Part shown: positions 1 through 5,590 of the stretch, one piece after another
How the letters are laid out: each line of letters begins with the position of its first letter
How positions within the stretch are numbered: position 1 is the first letter of the stretch
DNA from: Bacteroidales bacterium
Lineage (GTDB): Bacteria > Bacteroidota > Bacteroidia > Bacteroidales > UBA1402
Direction: 5' to 3'
Length of the DNA stretch: 7,088 bases
Assembly (NCBI GenBank): GCA_023230125.1
Contig: JALNXZ010000081.1
Location: forward strand, 1-7,088
Translations under genes and position numbers: made by a program
The notes under the pieces: model-generated
What the model was told of the DNA's origin: nothing
Seen by the model: the letters and a program-made list of their open reading frames with translations, nothing else
Databases searched by the model: none

Positions 1-142
1 GGTAGAACCAAAAGTACTTCGCAGAAACCACCCCATTAGCCAAACTGTCACTTTCCGCAAAAACACAAAACAGCATTGGGATAAAAGGTAAAACCTCGAT
101 GCAGTACAGTATGAAATTGATCTTCTTTTTAGAAATTCCCAT
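1..142 (-). CDS. N-terminus of a polytopic membrane protein, O-antigen-ligase-like (partial)
   Basis: An ATG on the minus strand at 142-140 opens a frame that runs off the left edge without a stop (47 codons visible). The peptide starts MGISKKKINFILYCIEVL: a short basic N-terminus, then a hydrophobic segment (about residues 9-29), then a polar stretch ending in NGVVSAKYFWFY. A short loop with a KYFWFY-like motif after the first membrane segment is what I recall from Bacteroidales O-antigen-ligase/Wzy-like proteins, many of which also carry TPRs; this assignment is from memory of the family. Only 2 bp separate the lepB stop codon from this start, so the two are very probably translationally coupled. 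Catalytic regions lie outside the window, so the exact family is uncertain; that it is a real gene is much surer. Confidence 0.55.
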   Translation of the reverse strand, partial: MGISKKKINFILYCIEVLPFIPMLFCVFAESDSLANGVVSAKYFWFY

Positions 143-144
143 AT

Positions 145-1029
145 TTATTCCACTGCTTTAAAAAAACGTTTAAACCGGTAGTTGCCGGTAATTGGGTCTC
201 TTGACTTCCAAATAATGGAGGCTTTGCCAACAATATGGTCTTCTGGGAGTAATCCCCAATAGCGTGAATCCTTTGAATCAAAAGCATAGTCGCCGGCCAT
301 AAAATAATAATTCTGTTTAAAAGTGTAGCTTTTAAGGATTCTACTATCAAGAAAGATGGTATTGCCTTTTACTGAAATGATTTTATCAGTTTCATACTGA
401 ATCAGGTTCTTGTATAAGGCAATATTTTCTTCGGTAATGGTTAGGTGGTCATTGGCCTTTGGCACATAAAGAGGCCCGAAGTTGAGCATATTCCAATGAT
501 GTATTTTATCAGAAGGAAAGCAGTTGAATGTTGAGGATGGAAAATCTTCTTTGCCACGAAGAGAAATTTCTTTCTGATATTTTAGACACCCCAAAGTTTC
601 AGTGATACCTTTTACCTTATAAAAGCCATTCTCGATGAAAAAGCTGTCACCGGGTATTGCAACGCATCGCTTGACGTAAAACATGATCGGATCCATTTTA
701 AGGACGTTCCAATCGGAGTAAGGGAAGTTGAAGACCAAAACATCGTTACGTTTTACCTTTCTTAATCCGTGAAAACGCTTGGTTTCTATTTTCTCTCCAT
801 CCATGAATTTAAAGTTCTTGAAAATCCTCGGTCCAAGTGTCAGTTTGTTGACCAGAATATATTCCCCTGGAAGAATAGCAGGCTCCATAGAGGGAGACGG
901 TATCTTGTAGGAGGCAAAGACAAATACCCTCAGGCTTATTGCCAGTAATATTGCCAGAATGACTAATGCCAGGCCTTGTAGAGTTGATTTGATGCAGCTG
1001 ATAAATTTTTCTTTTGTTGTGTTTTTCAC
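145..1029 (-). CDS. lepB: Signal peptidase I (type I leader peptidase)
   Basis: A membrane-bound Ser/Lys protease that removes signal peptides from exported proteins on the outer face of the inner membrane. The 294 residues show one N-terminal membrane segment (about 17-39), then the catalytic serine box IPSPSMEPAILPGE with Ser47, the RNDVLVFNFP box, the catalytic lysine box FYVKRCVAIPGD with Lys120, and the C-terminal box GDYAFDSKDSRYWG (246-259). All key residues are present, so it should be active. About 115 residues separate the Lys box from the last box, a family-variable region that may shape substrate choice. The start is a GTG, supported by AGGGG 11 nt upstream (1041-1045) and by no in-frame ATG before the membrane segment. 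It follows the TPR gene by 90 bp and is followed after 2 bp by a membrane-protein gene. Its position suggests an accessory, locus-dedicated peptidase rather than the housekeeping copy; that is inference. Confidence 0.93.
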   Translation of the reverse strand: MKNTTKEKFISCIKSTLQGLALVILAILLAISLRVFVFASYKIPSPSMEPAILPGEYILVNKLTLGPRIFKNFKFMDGEKIETKRFHGLRKVKRNDVLVFNFPYSDWNVLKMDPIMFYVKRCVAIPGDSFFIENGFYKVKGITETLGCLKYQKEISLRGKEDFPSSTFNCFPSDKIHHWNMLNFGPLYVPKANDHLTITEENIALYKNLIQYETDKIISVKGNTIFLDSRILKSYTFKQNYYFMAGDYAFDSKDSRYWGLLPEDHIVGKASIIWKSRDPITGNYRFKRFFKAVE

Positions 1030-1119
1030 TATTTCTGTTTCCCCTATTCTTTCTAAGCCCTTATTAAAAATGGCTGGATTTGAATTCTTTTCAATTTAAT
1101 TTAATTTTTTAAATTTTTA

Positions 1120-1914
1120 TTATTCAATTTTTTCGATTTCAAATTCTCTTGCTTTTCGAAAATCTTTGGTGGCACTGGCTGTTTGGCCTACTTTGATTTT
1201 AACGTTGCCTCTGGAATAATAGGCTTCAGAATCTTCCGGCTTAAGTTCTATCACTTTTGTATAGTCTGCTATTGCCCCGGCATTGTCATTGAGCAAAAAT
1301 TTTCCATGCCCTCTAATATAATAAGCTTCAGGATTCTCTGGGCATAATTTAATAATCATGCTATATTTATCTACTGCTCCCTTGAAATCCTTGACATTAT
1401 ATTTTTTGTTCCCGCTGTTAAGGATTGCTTTTAAATATTTATGACAGATTCTTGTAATATCATTAGTGTCAGTAATCATTAATGTGTTGTCATTAGAATC
1501 AGATTTTTTATAGAATGCTAGCACCCCTCTATCTTTAAGTTCTAATGCTTTTCTATAATCGACAAGGGCTCCAATATAATCTTGCAAGATTCCTTTTACT
1601 TCACCTCTGCTGATATATGCTTTTGAATATATAGAATCAATCTCTATGGTTTTATTGAAGTCATCAAGGGCTCCAATGTTGTCGTTAAGTTTTTTCCTGG
1701 CCATGCCTCTGTTATAATACGCCTCTGTATATTGAGGATTAACACTTATCGATTTTGATAAGTTTGCGATACCTTCTATGTAGTTTTTTTTTGCAATGTG
1801 ATTTATCCCTCGGTTAAAATACCTTTCTGCTTTTGGCGTACATTCTGAAAAAAGAAACAACAAGATTGCGGATAGAAAAAGTGTCTTATACATTTTTTTA
1901 GCTTTTTGGTTCAT
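1120..1914 (-). CDS. TPR-repeat lipoprotein
   Basis: A 264-residue tetratricopeptide-repeat protein, probably an envelope-anchored scaffold for protein-protein contacts. The N-terminus has a basic region, a hydrophobic core (11-22) and FSEC, putting a possible lipid-modified cysteine at 25; Glu just before Cys is unusual, so the lipobox is imperfect. TPR units are visible at about 31-64, 65-98, 99-128, 169-196, 197-230 and 231-260, each with the (A)YYxRG...GAxxDYxKxIELxP pattern. Units three and four are separated by a 40-residue linker containing a low-complexity SDSNDN segment. Met8 is a possible alternative start that leaves the signal sequence intact. It lies 59 bp downstream of the propeller lipoprotein and 90 bp upstream of lepB, on the same strand, so co-transcription is plausible. 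No enzyme motif is seen; its partner is unknown. Confidence 0.9.
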   Translation of the reverse strand: MNQKAKKMYKTLFLSAILLFLFSECTPKAERYFNRGINHIAKKNYIEGIANLSKSISVNPQYTEAYYNRGMARKKLNDNIGALDDFNKTIEIDSIYSKAYISRGEVKGILQDYIGALVDYRKALELKDRGVLAFYKKSDSNDNTLMITDTNDITRICHKYLKAILNSGNKKYNVKDFKGAVDKYSMIIKLCPENPEAYYIRGHGKFLLNDNAGAIADYTKVIELKPEDSEAYYSRGNVKIKVGQTASATKDFRKAREFEIEKIE

Positions 1915-1973
1915 AAATATAAGGGGCTAATATGGAACGGTTGATAGCCAGTTATTTATTTAACAATCTAGCC

Positions 1974-3059
1974 TCAAAGATTCAAATCATAATAGATAAT
2001 CTCAGGTTCTTCATTGTTTATCAATGCATACAAACGCTTTGAATCTTTTTTTATAGAAATAGAAGTGACTTCATGATCTAATTTATAATGCATTATGGGT
2101 TCACCATTCCAGTTGAATACTAATACATCATTAGCTGCAGCACTACGTCTATTCTTATCTGTGATTATTTTTGACTGGTATAAAATAAATATATAGTCAT
2201 CAGAAATTGAAACACCTAAATTCGTACCAAATTTATCTTTTTCAGTTCTAATCCTTATTCCCCTAGGTGAATTTTCCTGTTTAAATTTAGGAATAGTAGT
2301 ATAATTACCAAAAGCAAGTTCTAGGCCAAATTCATTTACATTAAAAATCTCTATCATTTCACTAAAAAATGAAATATAAACTACCCGTTTTTTCTCTCTG
2401 TTATATCGTATTTTCCCATGGTATGCATGCGCTTTAATCGTAGAATCGATGCCAGTGACCATCTCTTGCTTCGGATATTCGCCTGTTTGTAAAACTTTGT
2501 TGTTCTTGGTGTTTAACAAAGAAAAGCGTTTCTCACCACTGCAACCTATTGCTAAAAATAGAGATTTATCTACTTGTAAAACGTTTGGGAAAAAGCTATT
2601 GAATGACTTTTTGTATTTTAAATCATCAAAAAGATTTATGCCAACTGTTTTGTTATACAGCAATGCGCTGTCTTTTTCACAGAAATAAAGGTGCCTCAAC
2701 ATGGCATCCCAACAATTGATCCCAGTTTCATTATAGTTAACATAAAAGTCCATAACCCCTATAATCTCTCCTGGGCCTTCACCTTTTTTTCCAAAACTGT
2801 TTAAATATTTTTGTTTTTGCAAATCGATTACGGAAAAAGGGGTAGAAGCCTGAACATCTAATAGGAATAGCCTATCATTTATTATTTCTATTTGTGCCGG
2901 GTTTAAGATGTTTTCGCTAAATCCGTCTATTCTTAAAGAATGATTCTTTAATTCTTTTGTCTCATTGAAAAGATCAACAACAGAATAAACTGTTTTATTT
3001 TTACATGCAGTAAAACAGAATAATATTATAAATATATATAAAATATTTCTTGCTCTCAT
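1974..3059 (-). CDS. Six-bladed beta-propeller lipoprotein, BF3164/TolB-like type
   Basis: A 361-residue envelope lipoprotein with a signal sequence (residues 4-18), lipobox FTAC and lipid-modified Cys19. The mature part starts with a short linker and then a run of beta-strand-rich segments typical of the Bacteroidales BF3164-like propeller family: the first-blade signature NSFGKKGEGPGE (87-98), the DYIFILYQSK strand (288-297), and the closing blade VLVFNWNGEPIMHYKLD (312-328) followed by LYALINNEEPEIIYYDL. The length fits a single six-bladed propeller. No catalytic motif is evident; members of this family are uncharacterised as far as I know and are often found beside NVEALA peptides. Here it lies directly after the NVEALA gene, beyond a strong terminator-like hairpin, so its transcription depends on read-through or on a promoter I cannot identify in the AT-rich 55 bp before the start. 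A role as peptide-binding or docking partner is inference. Confidence 0.88.
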   Translation of the reverse strand: MRARNILYIFIILFCFTACKNKTVYSVVDLFNETKELKNHSLRIDGFSENILNPAQIEIINDRLFLLDVQASTPFSVIDLQKQKYLNSFGKKGEGPGEIIGVMDFYVNYNETGINCWDAMLRHLYFCEKDSALLYNKTVGINLFDDLKYKKSFNSFFPNVLQVDKSLFLAIGCSGEKRFSLLNTKNNKVLQTGEYPKQEMVTGIDSTIKAHAYHGKIRYNREKKRVVYISFFSEMIEIFNVNEFGLELAFGNYTTIPKFKQENSPRGIRIRTEKDKFGTNLGVSISDDYIFILYQSKIITDKNRRSAAANDVLVFNWNGEPIMHYKLDHEVTSISIKKDSKRLYALINNEEPEIIYYDLNL

Positions 3060-3114
3060 GTTAATTATATATTATTTTTAATTATATTTTGGTTATTGAA
3101 TTTTAATTATAAAA

Positions 3115-3153
3115 AACAAGGAGAGGCTTAATGTTGGATTGCTTCTCCTTGTT
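3115..3153 (-). terminator. Stem-loop terminator or attenuator between the NVEALA and propeller genes
   Basis: A perfect 10-bp inverted repeat, AACAAGGAGA at 3115-3124 and TCTCCTTGTT at 3144-3153, has a 19-nt loop that can add two inner G-C pairs after one mismatch. On the minus strand it begins 11 nt after the NVEALA stop and is followed by TTTT then AT-rich sequence; on the plus strand it is followed by AA and eight T. This is the classic intrinsic terminator form and could work in both directions. No gene approaches from the left on the plus strand, so its likely role is to end most NVEALA transcripts and let only part continue into the propeller gene. Confidence 0.85.
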
Positions 3154-3164
3154 AATTTTTTTTA

Positions 3165-3392
3165 TCAATATCGAGTGTCCTCAACGTTTAATATATATAC
3201 ATCTCCATACTGACAGTAGTGCGAGTACAAATAATAGCATAGGAAATCATCACCCTCGCCCATTGAAGCTAAAGCTTCAATATTTGCCAGACTAATCGAG
3301 GCCTTTGTATTATTAGAATTAACGTGTACATTAAAAGCGCCCACTACTGTAATGGCTAAAACAGCAGATAAAATAATTGTTTTTACTTTCAT
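3165..3392 (-). CDS. NVEALA-type small secreted peptide
   Basis: A 75-residue peptide precursor. The N-terminus (MKVK, then a hydrophobic core at 6-19) is a Sec-type signal; a conventional cut after VVGA (19) is possible. Residues 35-42 read LANIEALA, the motif that names the Bacteroidales NVEALA family, here with Ile for Val. What follows (43-75) is a 33-residue C-terminal part beginning SMGEGDD and containing Cys52 and Cys60 seven residues apart and seven tyrosines, including CYYLYSHYCQY. The motif ends in A-L-A, a signal-peptidase-I-like site, so a second cut there would release the Cys/Tyr-rich part; that is inference. Family function is not known to me. The start ATG is unambiguous by the signal sequence. 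It sits between the CxxC/DUF1573 lipoprotein gene and the propeller lipoprotein gene, with its own terminator, consistent with strong separate expression. Confidence 0.85.
   Translation of the reverse strand: MKVKTIILSAVLAITVVGAFNVHVNSNNTKASISLANIEALASMGEGDDFLCYYLYSHYCQYGDVYILNVEDTRY
3262..3281 (-). repeat. Palindrome over the NVEALA-motif codons, predicted mRNA hairpin
   Basis: On the coding (minus) strand the sequence ATTGAAGCTTTAGCTTCAAT encodes I-E-A-L-A-S and the first two bases of the Met codon. It can fold into an 8-bp perfect stem (ATTGAAGC/GCTTCAAT) with a TTTA tetraloop. It sits exactly at the junction between the leader part and the Cys-containing part of the NVEALA peptide. Part of the symmetry follows from two Ala codons both being GCT, but the flanking Glu GAA/Ser TCA and Ile ATT/Met ATG pairings are not forced. 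Confidence 0.6.
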
Positions 3393-3465
3393 AAGATTTC
3401 TAATTATTAGTTATTATATGTTTGACTTTTATCTGTATTTATCATTTCAACAGAATTAATTATTT

Positions 3466-3622
3466 TTATGCCTTTTGTATTTCTTCTATGAACCTCCTTT
3501 CTTTATTACTATTCCAATCTTTTTCTTTGTCTCAATTAAGGTTTTTACTATTTCGGCCTCAAGTCCTTCATATAGTCTTTAAGGAGGGTCCAGAACGGTC
3601 TGTGTTGTCCGCCCTATGGATA
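3466..3622 (-). other. Spacer with a GC-richer island and two coding-like remnants
   Basis: The 259-bp gap between the DUF1573 gene and the NVEALA gene is AT-rich apart from 3581-3620, where 23 of 40 bases are G or C. On the minus strand two protein-like stretches lie here in different frames: 3613-3548 reads GGQHRPFWTLLKDYMKDLRP then Lys and a stop, and 3531-3466 reads DKEKDWNSNKERRFIEEIQK then Ala and a stop. Neither has a start codon. Together they look like a decayed short gene, or the island may be a structured leader RNA for NVEALA; a weak CGG/CCG plus AGGG/CCCT pairing is possible. I do not recognise the source. No Bacteroidetes-type promoter (TAnnTTTG) is visible in this gap. Confidence 0.3.
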
Positions 3623-3651
3623 CAAATCTTTTACTCTCTTAAGAATATGAC

Positions 3652-4524
3652 TTATTCTGCAAATCCTTTCACGTATAACGTTGTTGGCGAATTGTTTGTA
3701 TTGGCATATATGTCTATGGTTTTGCGGAAATATCCTTTGTTGTCAGGTGTTATGGAGACAGTGATGCTTGTGCTCTTACCTGATTTGATAGGTTCTTTTT
3801 CGAAGTCTACATTTGTGCATCCGCAGGAGGCTTTTGCAGAATAAATGATTAAGGGTTTTTCTCCCTTATTTGTTAGCTTAAAACGGATTATACTTTTCTT
3901 ATTGAAATGAATCTTTCCTAAATTCAACCCTGTTGAATCTACCAGAATGGAAGTCAATAAAGCATCTTCTCTATCTGATTTAACTAAAATCCGATTTTTA
4001 AATAGATTCCATATTTGTGGATTATGGACCGGATTTCCAACCATCATAACCTTATTATTTTTGTCTAATAAAAAGCATTGATAGGTCTGTTTATTCGGGA
4101 AATGATTTCGTTTGTTAATTTCATTGGTCAAATCAATAATGACTGGGTAGTTCATTTTGTTTTGGCGTAAAAGAATTTGTAATTCTTCTTCTATTTCTGG
4201 TTGGAATATAAAGATGAAACCAACCTTCCCTGGGGCAATGGAATCAACTTCTTCCATCAATATTTTCCAATCAGATAGTTGTAAGCGACAACTTAGACAG
4301 CCAATAGAGTCGACGTATAACAGGACTTTGAAAGGCTTTTGAATCAAAGCCGTACAGATTGTATCTTTCCCAAATACTGAAAACTGAATGTCTTTTGGAA
4401 TTTTGATTACTTTCCCAATCCATTCCGTTACAATCTTCTTAGCTTCTCTTTCTTTTTTGTTTTGGCAAGAAGATGTTAATAATAAAATTGTTAAAGATAA
4501 AATAAGTACGATTCTTGTTTTCAT
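3652..4524 (-). CDS. Lipoprotein with thioredoxin-like CxxC domain and C-terminal DUF1573 domain
   Basis: A 290-residue lipoprotein: signal sequence 5-19, lipobox TSSC with Cys20. The central part (about 50-180) has thioredoxin-fold features: KVLLYVDSIGCLSCRLQL with Cys76 and Cys79 in a C-L-S-C arrangement, then a GFIFIF strand (102-107), YPVIID (126-131) and a FLLDKNNKVMMVGNP strand pair (151-165). The C-terminal part (about 195-290) is DUF1573-like, an immunoglobulin-type fold (ASH/PapD-related), with FKLTNKGEKPLII, SCGCT at 233-237 and a closing TTLYVKGFAE. This two-domain layout is known in Bacteroidales. It could donate or shuffle disulfides for envelope proteins, and the downstream NVEALA peptide with two Cys is an obvious candidate substrate; that is inference. 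It is the first gene of the left-hand cluster, with palindromes about 40-60 bp upstream of its start. C-L-S-C is not a standard thioredoxin WCxxC site, so the redox role is not certain. Confidence 0.88.
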   Translation of the reverse strand: MKTRIVLILSLTILLLTSSCQNKKEREAKKIVTEWIGKVIKIPKDIQFSVFGKDTICTALIQKPFKVLLYVDSIGCLSCRLQLSDWKILMEEVDSIAPGKVGFIFIFQPEIEEELQILLRQNKMNYPVIIDLTNEINKRNHFPNKQTYQCFLLDKNNKVMMVGNPVHNPQIWNLFKNRILVKSDREDALLTSILVDSTGLNLGKIHFNKKSIIRFKLTNKGEKPLIIYSAKASCGCTNVDFEKEPIKSGKSTSITVSITPDNKGYFRKTIDIYANTNNSPTTLYVKGFAE

Positions 4525-4560
4525 GATTTTCTAATCTGATGTTATAGTGCTGATATATTT

Positions 4561-4586
4561 AATTAACGGTTAATTGCGAGTGCAAT
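4561..4586. promoter_or_regulatory. Two adjacent palindromes, candidate operator upstream of the DUF1573 gene
   Basis: AATTAACGGTTAATT (4561-4575) has two 7-bp arms around one central base. It overlaps ATTGCGAGTGCAAT (4573-4586), which has 5-bp arms around four bases. They lie 37-62 bp upstream of the start of the DUF1573 lipoprotein gene, a usual place for an operator or a leader element. The rest of the spacer 4525-4721 is AT-rich and holds no convincing gene or consensus promoter. Binding by a regulator is inference, and short AT-rich palindromes arise easily by chance. Confidence 0.3.
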
Positions 4587-4721
4587 AATTTTATGGTACG
4601 TTTCATCAATATTAAAACCTGTGATATGAATTTATTGCTGCTACAAATAAATAGTATTTTTTTATATTAATAAAATAGCAATCCTTAATCAATTCTGTAT
4701 TTATCAGAAATAGCATCTATT

Positions 4722-4749
4722 TGTGTAAGCTTCCCCATAAATAGGACAG
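4722..4749 (+). repeat. Probable left terminal repeat of the IS3 remnant
   Basis: TGTGTAAGCTTCCCC followed by ATAAATAGGACAGT has the look of IS3-family ends (starting TG, with a CCCC...GGACAGT core), and it lies about 45 bp before orfA, the usual distance. No inverted partner can be found downstream of 5496, so the exact tip and the target duplication cannot be confirmed. Confidence 0.45.
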
Positions 4750-4794
4750 TAATTAATTAGACAAATCACTAAATTTGTTCTAAAAAAAAAGCTT

Positions 4795-5061
4795 ATGAAA
4801 AAGACAAAACACAGTGAGTCTGAGATGGTTAAGGCCGTTAAGAAGCTTGAAAGCGGCGTGCAAGCGGATGTGGTTAGTAGAGACCATGAAAGATCAAAGG
4901 CAACCCTCTACAACTGAAAATCTAAGTATAGTGGCATGGATATTAACCAGATCCGTCGCCTAAAAGAGCTTTAGGACGAAAACCGTAAATTCAAACAGAT
5001 GTACGCCGAATTGGCGTTGGATAATAAGATTTTAAAAGAGGTCATCGAAAAAGAACTTTAG
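4795..5061 (+). pseudogene. IS3-family transposase OrfA, two internal stops
   Basis: The DNA-binding half of an IS3 transposase. Conceptual translation starts MKKTKHSESEMVKAVKKLES, a helix-turn-helix OrfA start, and reaches SKATLYN followed by TGA (4915-4917) where relatives have Trp (TGG), then KSKYSGMDINQIRRLKEL followed by TAG (4972-4974) where relatives have Glu or Gln. The C-terminal leucine-zipper-like part (LALDNKILKEVIEKEL) is intact and ends at TAG 5059-5061. Each stop is explained by a single substitution. A run of five A at 5048-5052 lies where the -1 shift into orfB would be expected. No functional protein can be made without suppression. Confidence 0.88.
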
Positions 5062-5498
5062 AGCCCGAGATAAAAAAAGAGCTGGCCGAAGGCCTAGTGG
5101 AGGAATATGATATCAGCATCGCTCGGGCGTGCAAATTGATGGTTATATATCGTTCCTACTTTTATTACACCGAAAAGAGAGACGACTCAGAGATGGAAGA
5201 AGCAATCCTTGGCGCAGCGTTATTTGACGATGGCTTCTGGAAGATCTACCAGCGACTGAAACGTGAAGACAAAGGTTGGAACCATAAGAAAGTTTATAGA
5301 GTGTGTAAGGCCATGCATTTCAACAAGCGTAGAAAACTAAAGAAGCACCTTCCGGCAAGGGTGAAAAACCCACTTGTAACGCCAGTCGAGCTAAACATAA
5401 CCTGGTCGATCGACTTTGTAAGCGACAAAGTCGAATGCGGACGACAGTTCCGTGTTCTGAATATATTGGATTACTTCAATCGTTGTGCAGTGGCATAA
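5061..5498 (+). pseudogene. IS3-family transposase OrfB, truncated
   Basis: The catalytic half of the transposase, in the -1 frame relative to orfA, readable from about 5061; a GTG at 5097 is the first possible internal start. It has the HTH_21-like part (EEYDISIARACKLMVIYRS), then WNHKKVYRVCKAMHFNKRRK, and the beginning of the integrase core, LNITWSIDFVSD, with the first catalytic Asp of the DDE triad (codon near 5412). After LNILDYFNRCAVA it stops at TAA 5496-5498. The second Asp (HSDxGxxY) and the Glu are missing, and about half of the normal 270-280 residues are gone, so it cannot be active. Confidence 0.85.
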
Positions 5499-5590
5499 AC
5501 ATAATGTCCATAAAGATAGAATAGATTGCGACTTTCAGAATATAACTGGTTATCAAAGTCATTATAATAGGTAAATACTTCAATCTCAAC
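5489..5590 (-). pseudogene. Protein-like fragment adjoining the IS remnant
   Basis: The minus-strand frame open from 5617 to a TAA at 5473-5471 contains a stretch that reads VEIEVFTYYNDFDNQLYSES, then RNLFYLYGHYVYAT, which has the mixed hydrophobic/aromatic/acidic composition of real protein. There is no ATG, and the frame closes within the IS3 sequence, so it looks like an internal piece of a gene broken when the IS inserted or when the IS right end was deleted. No continuation is found on the other side of the IS (4525-4721). I do not recognise the family. Chance translation of an AT-rich spacer is the alternative. Confidence 0.3.

Larger units (their letters stand above)
4722..5496 (+). 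mobile_element. Degenerate IS3-family insertion sequence (right end lost)
   Basis: A transposon remnant of about 775 bp, compared with the usual 1.2-1.5 kb for this family. It contains an orfA relic with two nonsense codons and an orfB relic in the -1 frame, the standard IS3 layout. The left end is probably at TGTGTAAGCTTCCCC near 4722; the right end and its inverted repeat are not found, and homology to the transposase stops near 5496. It is the only plus-strand coding in the window and separates the phosphoesterase region from the NVEALA cluster. It is immobile. Confidence 0.85.

Noticed and set aside
129..350. Minus-strand 73-codon open frame inside lepB
   Set aside because: It overlaps lepB in another frame on the same strand; lepB has complete catalytic motifs.
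2449..2688. Plus-strand 79-codon open frame
   Set aside because: Antisense to the propeller lipoprotein gene, with no motif or initiation signal.
3400..3410. CTAATTATTAG palindrome just upstream of the NVEALA start
   Set aside because: Only 5-bp AT arms in AT-rich sequence; expected by chance.
3422..3844. Plus-strand open frame of 140 codons across the DUF1573 gene end and the spacer
   Set aside because: More than half is antisense to the well-supported DUF1573 coding sequence, and its residues show no family motif; it is read as a shadow, although the spacer part overlaps the unexplained GC-richer island.
4157..4342. Plus-strand 61-codon open frame
   Set aside because: Antisense to the thioredoxin-like part of the DUF1573 lipoprotein.
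4525..4721. Bacteroidetes -7/-33 promoter for the cluster
   Set aside because: The only near match to TAnnTTTG on the minus strand (TTTATTTG, close to 4650) has a mismatch in the TA pair and no TTG at the right distance.
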